Below, in pieces: positions 7,987 through 16,443 of a stretch of 64,000 bases of DNA. The stretch lies in NCBI GenBank assembly GCA_963677135.2, contig CAXXLS010000011.1, forward strand, positions 1 through 64,000. The letters run 5' to 3'. The DNA comes from Seleniibacterium sp963677135 (GTDB taxonomy: Bacteria > Desulfobacterota > Desulfuromonadia > Desulfuromonadales > Geopsychrobacteraceae). A program made the position numbers and the translations under genes. The notes under the pieces were generated by a model. It was not told where the DNA came from and did not search any database. It was given only the letters and a program-made list of their open reading frames with translations. Positions within the stretch are counted from its first letter, which is position 1, and each line of letters opens with the position of its first letter.

Positions 7987-8408
7987 GTTGTGCTTTAGTC
8001 GGGATTTGAAGCGGAGCGAAGCGCTGACTGAATGTCAGAAAAGCGGCCAGGGATGGCCGCGGCAGCGAGCGCAGGCCCCTGGGGACGCCAAACTGAGAGT
8101 GCCTTCTTCGAGACATCGGAGGAGGCGTAGTTCATTTGGGGTTGGTTGTAGGTTGGTTCCGTTATCTTGTGGGTGAAAATCGGCAATAGGGGTGAGAAGA
8201 TCGGAGTTCCTTTCTTTACGCTGGGATGATATCAACCTGTTCGAAAAACAGGCTAATCTGTCCCTCTATTAACTAGGTGGTCATAGGGGAAGGGCACAGT
8301 CTTAGTTGAAATTCATGTTTTTTTGTTTTTATAAGGTAAAATTTAATAACAATAGCACTAGTAAAATTATTTCTTTTGATATTTAGTTTTGAGAAAGGCG
8401 GGACGAGA
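7987..8408. repeat. Gene-free stretch with tRNA-Glu 3' fragment 1
   Basis: No gene is supported in these 420 bases. A perfect 7-bp hairpin sits at 8043-8060 (GCGGCCA, loop GGGA, TGGCCGC). Bases 8076-8090 repeat the last 15 bases of tRNA-Glu, including the CCA. The flank 8135-8158 (TTTGGGGT...GTAGGTTGGTT) recurs behind fragment 2 at 9124-9146. Composition shifts from GC-rich to strongly AT-rich after about 8300. Confidence 0.7.
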
Positions 8409-8999
8409 ATGGGAAGAATAATATTGAAAATTTCAATGATTATCCCTTTTATTCTCTTTGCTAGTTGTGCATCAATAAAGACAAAGCCAATATTGATTAA
8501 TTTAAATCATTATATGGATGAAAATTATCCGTCCGTCAAAATAGATTTTCCATTCCCAATATTTTTATTGAGGTCTGAAAAAGACTATCATTGCAATAGT
8601 GAAAATTCAGCAGTTTGTGTAAATGATAGTAGAAATATATTAAAAGTTAAAAATCAAGATAAATATATAATTGTTTCTAAACAGAGCCTCGGATTCGATG
8701 GACATTTTTCTTATTTTACGAGAACAGATGATTCAAAAATTAATGAAAATTATTTTTTATTAAAAAATATCTATGGCTATTGCTCTGTTTATCCGCAAGA
8801 TAAAAATGGAACATATCTATTAAGGGGAGATGTCGTTAAATATTCAGGAAACAAAAATGTTTTGGCAATATTTGTTCAATATAAACTTGGGTATCCAGAA
8901 GCTTTTGATACATTTGAAGTTCTAAAAAATAGAGAAAACACTAAAAAATTTATAATTGAATTAAAAAATATTTGTGATCAAGTTGTCCCAAGAAATTGA
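8409..8999 (+). CDS. AT-rich hypothetical lipoprotein, likely acquired
   Basis: Family not recognised. The preferred start is ATG 8409, because AAAGGCGGG lies a few bases before it; a longer frame opens at 8376. The N-terminus is a type II signal: basic MGR, hydrophobic helix, then FASC as lipobox with Cys near residue 17, so it is predicted to be a membrane-anchored lipoprotein. The mature part is Asn-, Lys- and Ile-rich, with four further Cys (Cys-Asn and Val-Cys near residue 70, one mid-protein and one near the C-terminus). Codon use is far more AT-rich than every neighbour, which argues for horizontal transfer. It lies between two tRNA-Glu 3' fragments. Confidence 0.7.
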   Translation: MGRIILKISMIIPFILFASCASIKTKPILINLNHYMDENYPSVKIDFPFPIFLLRSEKDYHCNSENSAVCVNDSRNILKVKNQDKYIIVSKQSLGFDGHFSYFTRTDDSKINENYFLLKNIYGYCSVYPQDKNGTYLLRGDVVKYSGNKNVLAIFVQYKLGYPEAFDTFEVLKNRENTKKFIIELKNICDQVVPRN

Positions 9000-9345
9000 T
9001 GATGTCATCGCATTTGGAACGGATTTAAATAAGTTCGCGTAATGCGAACGCAAGAGTAGGCGAATCCCCCTGGGGACGCCAAAAAGGAAGTGGCTTCCCT
9101 GCTAACGTGGAGAAACTTCTTCGTTTGGGGTGGCGGTAGGTTGGTTTTAAACTGAAGAGGGACTGAAGGTTCGTATGTCGAAAATTTTTACACATGAAGA
9201 TGTTCGGGTGTGGTGATGATGTAACTATTTAAAAAAATTGCACTATCTTGAGAGGCATAAAAAATGCTTAAAAAATATCTGTGCTTTAAATTTGCAGAAA
9301 TCAAAGGTTTTTAAACCTCGAAGATGTCCTTAGGAGGGCTAGCTG
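9000..9345. repeat. Gene-free stretch with tRNA-Glu 3' fragment 2
   Basis: A 17-base hairpin (9033-9049, GTTCGC / GCGAAC with loop GTAAT) follows the AT-rich gene. Bases 9061-9081 exactly repeat the last 21 bases of tRNA-Glu, from the T-loop to the CCA. The sequence behind it (9124-9146) matches the flank of fragment 1. The rest, to 9330, is AT-rich and must hold the promoter of the PEP-CTERM gene; I cannot place it with confidence. Confidence 0.7.
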
Positions 9346-9876
9346 ATGAAAAAATTGTTTTTGACTGGCTTGGTGGTGTCCTTTCTGCTGCTTTTCATGG
9401 CAGGTTTTTCATACGCATTAACGATAGATCTTGATGCGAAGACAACCACGATTGGTAATCCCGTATCGGTTCTTTTGGGCCCAGGATATTACGATGTGAC
9501 CCCTGTTTCAGGCGAAGAGGATTCTTGGAATGCGTGGGGCACGACAACTATTGTAGATGGCGTCGTTACCAAGGGCTGGATCAATAATTACAGCTTGTCT
9601 TCAGACGAATTCTCTGCATATCTTGTCTCAGACGGAATCAGATATGAAACCCCTGAACTTGCTCTTGCAAATGCATTGTCTACCTCATTTACTTTGCTGT
9701 CAGAATCGTATGTCAATTTTTACATTTATGACATAAATTACAGAGACAATATCGGTGGAATGACGTTAAGTGTAGAAAAGGAAACGGCTCCCGTTCCCGA
9801 GCCTTCAACCATATTGCTTCTCGGTAGCGGTCTGGTGGGTTTGGGGTTCTACGCACGAAAACGGAAGAAGGCATAA
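9346..9876 (+). CDS. PEP-CTERM sorting-domain protein
   Basis: A 176-residue exported protein. It has a signal peptide (residues 1-25, hydrophobic LVVSFLLLFMAGFSYA) and a classic C-terminal sorting tag: VPEPST near residue 150, a transmembrane stretch, and the basic tail YARKRKKA. Exosortase-type enzymes cleave such tags and pass the protein to the cell surface or matrix. The mature part, rich in Ser, Thr, Asp and Tyr and with no Cys, has no recognised domain. AGGAGG at 9332-9337 gives an excellent ribosome site. No exosortase gene is in the window. Confidence 0.88.
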   Translation: MKKLFLTGLVVSFLLLFMAGFSYALTIDLDAKTTTIGNPVSVLLGPGYYDVTPVSGEEDSWNAWGTTTIVDGVVTKGWINNYSLSSDEFSAYLVSDGIRYETPELALANALSTSFTLLSESYVNFYIYDINYRDNIGGMTLSVEKETAPVPEPSTILLLGSGLVGLGFYARKRKKA

Positions 9877-9911
9877 CGACATTATTCACTGTAAAATATG
9901 TCGACACTCAG

Positions 9912-9938
9912 GCGGAGTCAGCAATGGCTCCGCTTTTT
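9912..9938 (+). terminator. Terminator after PEP-CTERM gene
   Basis: GCGGAG (9912-9917) pairs with CTCCGC (9928-9933), followed by five T residues (9934-9938). Confidence 0.75.
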
Positions 9939-10029
9939 GCGTCCAGAGAGAGGGCTGCCTCTACTCAAACTTTCATCCGTAGCGGCTTTTGACCGATTCG
10001 ATGGCACAGGGTGAGGTTGCTCTGACGGC

Positions 10030-10224
10030 TTAAAACCTGCTGAAGGAAATCGGGTTGCAGAGATTTTGCGCATGCCTGGCGACCGCGTTGCAGTTCAAGC
10101 ATTTATGGCCGGGGTCGGCCATCAGGTCTCTTGCTTCATCGTCTTTTCCCTGTTTCCTCAGTTCGCACAGATGCTTCCAGTGTCCTGCCGGATCTTTGCA
10201 GTCGGTTTGTGGCAAATCAGCCAT
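10030..10224 (-). CDS. Small Cys-rich hypothetical protein
   Basis: A 64-residue protein, preferred start ATG 10224, with GGAGG a few bases upstream; a longer frame starts at 10290. The sequence contains Cys in TDCKDP, HLCEL, then CLNC and a late LCNP, a spacing that could bind one metal such as zinc. Family not identified. It stands alone on the minus strand between the PEP-CTERM gene and the sucrose operon. Confidence 0.5.
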   Translation of the reverse strand: MADLPQTDCKDPAGHWKHLCELRKQGKDDEARDLMADPGHKCLNCNAVARHAQNLCNPISFSRF

Positions 10225-10561
10225 GGGGCCTCCGGATAAACGAAATCGTGGTGTTGCGATGGTGGCGTGCTCTTCTCTAATGTACCGCATAAACGAAAAC
10301 GGCGCATCTGCCGCCTTCGAAAAAGCAGGGCTGACAGCGGCGCTCCTTACCGACGGCAGGGCTCCCGTCGTGCTTGAAAAGCGCTGATCAGGACCTTCAC
10401 GTCTTTTTCGGCCGTCAGCCCTTCATCGCCCCCACCTTGAATATCTGGCCGTGCCTTGGTATGGTTGATGAGTGATATCTCTTTGATTTTTCTGAACTCC
10501 GCGTTCAAAAGTGTGACATCGCCATCGCCTGTCAACAAAAACTCAAGCATTGAAACGACCT
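10225..10561. other. Gap upstream of the sucrose operon
   Basis: About 340 bases between the divergent small gene and sps. It should contain the sucrose operon promoter, but no clear -35/-10 pair is visible. A 67-codon minus-strand frame (10550-10347) fills much of it; its codons look plausible, yet it has no good ribosome site and no recognised domain, so I do not call it. Confidence 0.35.
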
Positions 10562-12715
10562 ATGAAATCATCATTGTATATCTGTCTTATAAGTATTCAT
10601 GGACTTATTCGTGGCCATAACCTGGAACTGGGACGGGATGCCGATACCGGTGGCCAGACCCTCTATGTGGTTGAACTCGCTCAGGCTCTGTCTCGCCAGC
10701 CGGGAGTCGGGCGGGTCGATCTGGTGACGCGCAAAGTTGTTGATTCCCGGGTGTCCGAGGATTATGCCAAGTCGGTGGAAATGATCGATGACCGGTTCCG
10801 CATTGTCAGGATCGATGCCGGCCCCGAAGAATACATCGCCAAGGAGCAGCTCTGGGATCATCTCGACGGTTTTGCCGACAACCTGGCCCTGTATTTTCAG
10901 GAACAGGGAGCCGTTCCGGATATTCTGCACAGTCATTATGCCGATGCCGGTTATGTCGGTTCCTTGCTGTCGAACCGCTTCGGCGTGGCTTTGGTGCATA
11001 CCGGCCATTCCCTCGGGCGGGTCAAGCTGAACCGGTTTCTCGACAGCGGTCTGAGCAACGAGGAGATCGAAGAGCGTTTCAATATGACGCGTCGGATTCA
11101 GGCCGAGGAAATGACCCTGGCAACGGCTCAGCGAGTGATCACCAGCACCCGCCAGGAAGTTCATGAACAGTATGAATTCTATGACTATTACCAGCCGGAA
11201 CAGATGCTGGTCGTTCCCCCCGGTACCGATCTCGGCAAGTTTCAGCCCTCGGAACAGACAGACCTCGACGATCCTCTGTTCTTCGAGCTGACCCGGCGCC
11301 TCAAAGATCCCGACAAACCGATCATCCTGGCCCTTTCCCGGGCCGACAAGCGGAAAAACACCAGTGCCCTGGTCGAAGCCTACGGCCGGACGCCGCAATT
11401 ACAGGAGCTGGCCAACCTTGTTGTGGTTGCCGGGAACCGTGATGATATCGAAGACCTCGACGAGGGTGCCCGCGAGTTTTTCCAGGAACTGCTGTTTACC
11501 ATCGATCGTCATGATCTCTATGGCCGGGTGGCCTTGCCCAAGCATCATGAGCGCAGCCAGGTGCCGCTGATCTATCGTCTGGCCGCGGCGACCCGGGGCG
11601 TTTTCGTCAACCCGGCCCTGACCGAGCCTTTCGGGCTGACCCTGATTGAAGCGGCGGCGTCTGGCCTGCCGATCGTTGCCACGGAGGACGGCGGGCCCCG
11701 CGATATCATCGCCAACTGCCAGAATGGCCTGCTGATCGATCCTCTCGAACCGGACGCCATCGCCGAGGCCTTGCTGAAGCTGCTTCAGGATGACGATTTC
11801 TGGTTGACCTGCCGGGAAAACGGACTGAAGGGGGTGCGGAAACATTATTCCTGGGATGCCCATGCCAGCCGCTATCTGGAGCATGTCGCCCCTCTGGCGG
11901 AACGGACGGAGCCTCTGAAATTCCGCTCGGTGGTCATGAGCTCCGGTTCCTATCGCGACCGGGTTTTCGTCAGCGATCTGGATCTGAGTATGATCGGTGA
12001 TGACCAGGCTCTGCAGGAACTGATCTCGTTGCTGCGCAAGCATCGCAGCAGTACCCTGCTGGTTCTGGCCACGGGCAGGCGGCTCGATTCCGCCCTCAAG
12101 CTCATGAAGGCCCACCGCATTCCGGAACCTCATGTCCTGATCACCAGCAGTGGCACGGAGATTTACTACTCTCCGGAGCTGGTTGCCGACATCGCCTGGG
12201 CCCGGCACATCGATCATCATTGGACGCCGCACCTGGTGAGGAAGATCTTAAGCGATGTTCCCGGGCTTAAACTGCAGCCCCGCCATGAGCAGAGCCGGTT
12301 CAAGCTCAGCTATTATATCGATCCGGAGCAGGTCGACATTGAGGAGATTACCTCCCTGCTTCATCAGCATGAGCAGTCGGTCCATGTTCAGGTGGCTTTC
12401 GGGCAGTTTCTCGACATCCTGCCCATGCGCGCGTCCAAAGGGTTGGCTTTGCGCTATCTGCCGGCCCTGAAGTACATTCCCCTCGAGCGGGTCTTCGTGG
12501 CCGGCGGATCGGGTGCGGATGAGGACATGATGCGCGGCAATACGCTGGCCGCGGTGGTGGCTAATCGCCATGAAGAGGAAATGTCGGGACTGGTCGACCT
12601 CGAGCGGATCTATTTTTCCGGACAGCCATATGCCGCCGGAATTCTCGAAGCCCTCGACTACTACGATTTTTTCGGAGCCTGCCGGGATCCGCGGGAAGAG
12701 GGGGAGCATGGCTGA
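10562..12715 (+). CDS. sps: Sucrose-phosphate synthase with C-terminal HAD domain
   Basis: Transfers glucose from UDP-glucose (or ADP-glucose) to fructose-6-phosphate, giving sucrose-6-phosphate. Residues 1-240 form the N-terminal GT-B half with GHNLELGRDADTGGQ, typical of SPS. Residues about 240-440 form the GT4 half with ALSRADKRKN and the donor-site motif EPFGLTLIEAAASGLP. Residues about 465-710 form a phosphatase-like HAD domain. In this domain the nucleophile motif is D472-L-D474-L-S rather than DxDxT, and the GDSGND motif reads G648-G-S-G-A-D653, so the metal-binding Asp is missing; it is probably non-catalytic. I chose ATG 10562 over the TTG at 10550. The stop overlaps spp by 8 bases. 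Confidence 0.93.
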   Translation: MKSSLYICLISIHGLIRGHNLELGRDADTGGQTLYVVELAQALSRQPGVGRVDLVTRKVVDSRVSEDYAKSVEMIDDRFRIVRIDAGPEEYIAKEQLWDHLDGFADNLALYFQEQGAVPDILHSHYADAGYVGSLLSNRFGVALVHTGHSLGRVKLNRFLDSGLSNEEIEERFNMTRRIQAEEMTLATAQRVITSTRQEVHEQYEFYDYYQPEQMLVVPPGTDLGKFQPSEQTDLDDPLFFELTRRLKDPDKPIILALSRADKRKNTSALVEAYGRTPQLQELANLVVVAGNRDDIEDLDEGAREFFQELLFTIDRHDLYGRVALPKHHERSQVPLIYRLAAATRGVFVNPALTEPFGLTLIEAAASGLPIVATEDGGPRDIIANCQNGLLIDPLEPDAIAEALLKLLQDDDFWLTCRENGLKGVRKHYSWDAHASRYLEHVAPLAERTEPLKFRSVVMSSGSYRDRVFVSDLDLSMIGDDQALQELISLLRKHRSSTLLVLATGRRLDSALKLMKAHRIPEPHVLITSSGTEIYYSPELVADIAWARHIDHHWTPHLVRKILSDVPGLKLQPRHEQSRFKLSYYIDPEQVDIEEITSLLHQHEQSVHVQVAFGQFLDILPMRASKGLALRYLPALKYIPLERVFVAGGSGADEDMMRGNTLAAVVANRHEEEMSGLVDLERIYFSGQPYAAGILEALDYYDFFGACRDPREEGEHG

Positions 12716-13562
12716 CCCCAGGCTGTTGCTGTGCACCGATATGGACCGCACCATTATTCCCAACGGGCATCAGCCGGAACACGAGGATGCCCGCAGGTGG
12801 TTCAGGGAGTTCTGTGCGGATGACCAGGTGTCCCTTGTTTATGTCACGGGTCGGCACCGGGAGCTGGTCTGGGAGGCGATCGCCGCTTACGATCTGCCGC
12901 GGCCCGATTACGCGATTACCGATGTCGGAAGCGTGATTTACCGGGTCAGCGCCTCCGCGTGGCAGGCGGTGGATGCCTGGGAAAGGGAGATCGCGTCCGA
13001 CTGGCGGGGGTACGGGCATGAAGAACTCAGGAGGGCTTTGCTTCCGGTCACGGAATTGCGGCTGCAGGAAGCCGCCAAGCAGAATCGTTTCAAGCTCAGT
13101 TACTATCTCGATCTGGTCCACGATGACCGGCAGGTGGCTGGTCAGATGGAAGACATTTTGAATGATCTGGGAATCGCCTATAATCTTATCTGGAGTGTTG
13201 ATGAAAAAAGCCGGGTCGGCCTGATCGACATTCTTCCCGGACGTGCGGATAAGCTTCATGGGCTGACTTTCCTGCGCCAGGAACTCGGCTATACTGAGGG
13301 AAATCTGCTGTTTGCCGGTGACAGCGGCAACGACCTGGCCGTTCTCAGGAGCAGCGTTCCGGCGGTTCTGGTGGCCAACGCCAGTGACGATGTGAGAAGA
13401 GCGGCCCGCTGTCAGGCTGAGGAACTGGGCAATTCCGAGCGCTTGTTCCTGGCCGGGAAGCAGGGGTGGCCGGCAGACGGCAACTATTGCACCGGGGTTC
13501 TCCAGGGGGTGTTTCACTTTTACCCCGCTTTTCGGCAACTCTTGCAAAGGATCATCCGCTGA
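12708..13562 (+). CDS. spp: Sucrose-6-phosphate phosphatase
   Basis: HAD-superfamily hydrolase that dephosphorylates sucrose-6-phosphate to sucrose, completing synthesis after SPS. The motifs are intact: D11-M-D13-R-T15 near the N-terminus and G204-D205-S-G-N-D209 near the C-terminus, in contrast to the degenerate domain on SPS. The middle cap region includes QNRFKLSYY, a sugar-phosphatase feature also seen in the SPS HAD domain (QSRFKLSYY). ATG 12708 follows GAGGGGGAG; the longer frame upstream overlaps sps and is not used. Length 284 aa. Overlaps with both neighbours imply translational coupling. Confidence 0.92.
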   Translation: MADPRLLLCTDMDRTIIPNGHQPEHEDARRWFREFCADDQVSLVYVTGRHRELVWEAIAAYDLPRPDYAITDVGSVIYRVSASAWQAVDAWEREIASDWRGYGHEELRRALLPVTELRLQEAAKQNRFKLSYYLDLVHDDRQVAGQMEDILNDLGIAYNLIWSVDEKSRVGLIDILPGRADKLHGLTFLRQELGYTEGNLLFAGDSGNDLAVLRSSVPAVLVANASDDVRRAARCQAEELGNSERLFLAGKQGWPADGNYCTGVLQGVFHFYPAFRQLLQRIIR

Positions 13563-14449
13563 TGACTGATGGGACTGTTCATATCTGTGTCTTTGGTGAG
13601 GTGCTTTTCGACATTTTTCCGAACGGCGAGAAGGTTTTGGGCGGAGCGCCATTCAACGTTGCCTGGCACCTGCAGGCCCTGGCAGACGCGCCCCTGTTCG
13701 TTTCCCGGATTGGTGACGATGACGAAGGGGAGGCAATAAGGCGCGCGATGGACCATTGGCAGATGAATCTGGCCGGACTGCAGCTCGACCCCGTGCGTCC
13801 CAGCGGCCGGGTTCAGGTTCGGTTTGCAGACGGTGAGCCCGCTTACGATATCATTGCCGATTGCGCCTACGATTTCATTGCCGCTGAGCAGCTGCCGGGA
13901 GCACTGCCCGGCCAGGGGATTCTTTATCACGGCACTCTGGCCCTGCGCCAGTCGGTTTCACGCCTGGCCCTGGACCGGCTGAAAGAGAGCACGGAGCTGG
14001 ATATCTTTATCGACGTGAATCTGCGCTCACCCTGGTGGCAGGCGAGTACGGTCAAGGAATGGATCGCCCAGGCGCGCTGGGTCAAGCTGAACGAAGACGA
14101 ATTGCGGCTGCTGGGATTCACTGATACAGACATAACCCGCGCCGCCGCCGACCTGGTCGGAGAGTTCGACCTCGAGCAGCTGATCCTGACCCGGGGCAAG
14201 GCCGGGGCCCTGGTCTGCAGCCGCGGTGGAGCCGTGCACGAGGCCACTTTGCCGGTCGCTGCAAAGGTGGTCGATACGGTCGGAGCCGGCGACGCCTTCG
14301 CTGCGGTTTATCTGCACGGACTCCTCAACCGGTGGCCCATAGTAAAGACCCTGAACGCCGCCCAGACCTTTGCCGGCATGGTTGTCGGGTTGCGCGGGGC
14401 GATCAGCCGTGACCCGGCATTCTACCAGAAATTCCTGGACCGCCTGTAA
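13562..14449 (+). CDS. fruK: PfkB-family fructokinase
   Basis: Phosphorylates fructose to fructose-6-phosphate, which recycles fructose released by amylosucrase. It has the PfkB N-terminal glycine pair (VLGGAPFNVAWHLQ, about residues 25-40) and the C-terminal anion-hole signature DTVGAGDAF with catalytic Asp244. Length 295 aa is normal. The ATG overlaps the spp stop in a TGATG junction, so the two are coupled. Substrate is inferred from the operon; by motif alone it could act on another sugar. Confidence 0.88.
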   Translation: MTDGTVHICVFGEVLFDIFPNGEKVLGGAPFNVAWHLQALADAPLFVSRIGDDDEGEAIRRAMDHWQMNLAGLQLDPVRPSGRVQVRFADGEPAYDIIADCAYDFIAAEQLPGALPGQGILYHGTLALRQSVSRLALDRLKESTELDIFIDVNLRSPWWQASTVKEWIAQARWVKLNEDELRLLGFTDTDITRAAADLVGEFDLEQLILTRGKAGALVCSRGGAVHEATLPVAAKVVDTVGAGDAFAAVYLHGLLNRWPIVKTLNAAQTFAGMVVGLRGAISRDPAFYQKFLDRL

Positions 14450-14483
14450 CTGTTGCCAGACGATAAAAAGGTGAAAATCACTT

Positions 14484-16439
14484 ATGTACGAACAGGTCGC
14501 ACACTCATTGCTAAACGATATTCTCAACCGCATTCAGCCGGAAATCTCCAGGCAGGATCTGCGGCATTTTTATACCCGGCTCGGGGCTAATTTTTACGCG
14601 ATCCATTCCCTTTTCGAAAAGCTCTACGGAGGGCGTGAGGATTTTGTCCAGCAATCTCAGAACCTGGTGGAGACCATGGCGCGCCAGTATATTGCGCGGC
14701 CTGATCATTTGCGTCAGCTCGATCTGGAGAGGGAGAAGGATTACAACTGGTTTCTCAGTAACCAGTGGGTGGGGATGGCACTTTACTGTGACGGCTTTGC
14801 CGGAAATCTTGACGGCTTGCGGGAACGGCTCTCCTATTTTCAGGAACTCGGGGTCAACCTGGTTCACGTGATGCCGATACTCAAATGTCCGCCCGGTAAA
14901 AGTGACGGCGGCTACGCAGTCAGTGATTTTCGGGAAATCGACCCGGATATGGGGACTCTCGACGACCTCGATCGCCTCGCGGAAGAGATGCGCGCCCGCG
15001 ATATCCTTCTGGTGCTCGACGTCGTGGTCAATCATACCTCCGATCAGCATGACTGGGCTCAGCAGGCCCGCTCCGGAAACAAAAAGTACCAGGAGTATTA
15101 CTATACTTTCGCTAATCGCAATATTCCGGATATGTTCGAGCAGAGCATGCCGGAGATCTTTCCGGAGACCGCTCCCGGAAATTTCACCTGGGACGAGGAG
15201 ATGGGCCGCTGGGTGATGACCGTGTTCAATGATTACCAGTGGGATCTCAACTACAGCAATCCTGCGGTGTTCATTGAAATGCTCAACATTATCCTGTTCT
15301 GGGCCAACCGCGGGGTCGATGTCCTGCGTCTCGATGCGGTTGCCTTTTTGTGGAAAAAAATCGGCAGCACCTGTCAGAATGAACGGGAAGCCCACCTGAT
15401 CCTGCAGCTGCTCAAGGACTGTTGCCAGGTGACGGCGCCGGGCGTCGTGTTCATTGCCGAAGCGATCGTCGCTCCGCTGGAAGTTATCAAGTACTTCGGC
15501 GAGGATGCCGTGATCGCCAAGGAGTGTGAAATTGCCTACAACGCCACCTTCATGGCCCTGCTCTGGGAGGCGGTCGCCACCAAGAACGCCCGCTTGCTGA
15601 ACCAGGGGATCAAAAGCCTGCCTGGCAAGCTCGAGCGGGCGACCTGGCTGAACTATGTCCGCTGTCATGACGATATCGGTTTCGGTTTCGACGACCGGGA
15701 CATCGCCCAATGCGGCTACGATCCCCGCGAACACCGGCGTTTCCTCGTCGACTACTTTACCGGTCAATATCCGGGGAGTCATGCCCGGGGCCTGCCCTTC
15801 GGACAGAACGAAAAAACCGGGGATACGCGGATTTCAGGTTCTCTGGCATCATTGGTCGGTCTCGAACATGCCCTGGAAATCGACGATGACCAGGCCGTGG
15901 CGGACGCCATCAAGCTGATTATCCTCCTGCACGGCATGATCCTGTCCTTCGGGGGAATCCCTCTGCTTTATTACGGTGACGCCCTCGGGACCCTCAATGA
16001 TGATTCCTATTGCAGTGATCCGGACAAACAGGGGGATAGTCGCTGGGTGCACAGACCCGCCATCGATTGGGAGTCTGCCGCCCAGCGGAATGTGCCCGGA
16101 ACCATCGAGTACAAGATTTTCAGCGCTCTGAAAAGGATGATTTCCATCCGCAAAGAGTTGCCGGTCTTTGCAGACTTCAATAACCGCGAACTGCTTGAGG
16201 TCAGCAACCCGCACCTGTTCGTGTTTGGTCGCTACCCCTACGGGTACCCGGGGGAAAAGGTCCTGGTGGTCGCCAATTTCAGTCATCAGCCCCAGTCGCT
16301 GCCATTTGCCGACCTGGGCAACTGGGCGCCTCAATACGGTCGGTTCATCGACCTGGTTCGCGGGGAACAGCCGGAAAGTTTCAGCGACAGCCTGGTTGTG
16401 CCGGGGTATGATTTTTACTGGCTGCGCGAATTGACCTAG
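14484..16439 (+). CDS. ams: Amylosucrase (GH13)
   Basis: Transfers glucose from sucrose onto an alpha-glucan and releases fructose, or hydrolyses sucrose. The 651-aa length and the N-terminal helical domain (residues 1-90) fit amylosucrase. GH13 motifs are complete: VVNHTSDQH (region I), VLRLDAVAF with nucleophile D284, FIAEAIV with acid/base E326, and RCHDDIGF with D396-D397. These match the order and spacing of the Neisseria enzyme. It starts 34 bases behind fruK and closes the operon. Without glgA or glgB in view, whether it degrades sucrose or builds glucan cannot be told. Confidence 0.93.
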   Translation: MYEQVAHSLLNDILNRIQPEISRQDLRHFYTRLGANFYAIHSLFEKLYGGREDFVQQSQNLVETMARQYIARPDHLRQLDLEREKDYNWFLSNQWVGMALYCDGFAGNLDGLRERLSYFQELGVNLVHVMPILKCPPGKSDGGYAVSDFREIDPDMGTLDDLDRLAEEMRARDILLVLDVVVNHTSDQHDWAQQARSGNKKYQEYYYTFANRNIPDMFEQSMPEIFPETAPGNFTWDEEMGRWVMTVFNDYQWDLNYSNPAVFIEMLNIILFWANRGVDVLRLDAVAFLWKKIGSTCQNEREAHLILQLLKDCCQVTAPGVVFIAEAIVAPLEVIKYFGEDAVIAKECEIAYNATFMALLWEAVATKNARLLNQGIKSLPGKLERATWLNYVRCHDDIGFGFDDRDIAQCGYDPREHRRFLVDYFTGQYPGSHARGLPFGQNEKTGDTRISGSLASLVGLEHALEIDDDQAVADAIKLIILLHGMILSFGGIPLLYYGDALGTLNDDSYCSDPDKQGDSRWVHRPAIDWESAAQRNVPGTIEYKIFSALKRMISIRKELPVFADFNNRELLEVSNPHLFVFGRYPYGYPGEKVLVVANFSHQPQSLPFADLGNWAPQYGRFIDLVRGEQPESFSDSLVVPGYDFYWLRELT

Positions 16440-16443
16440 TTGT

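Noticed and set aside
7988..8176. Short frames around tRNA-Glu fragment 1 on both strands
   Set aside because: They run through the hairpin and tRNA fragment and show no domain; this is repeat DNA, not a gene.
10347..10550. 67-codon minus-strand frame upstream of sps
   Set aside because: Codons look plausible, but no ribosome site, domain or partner is visible, and it occupies the expected sps promoter region.
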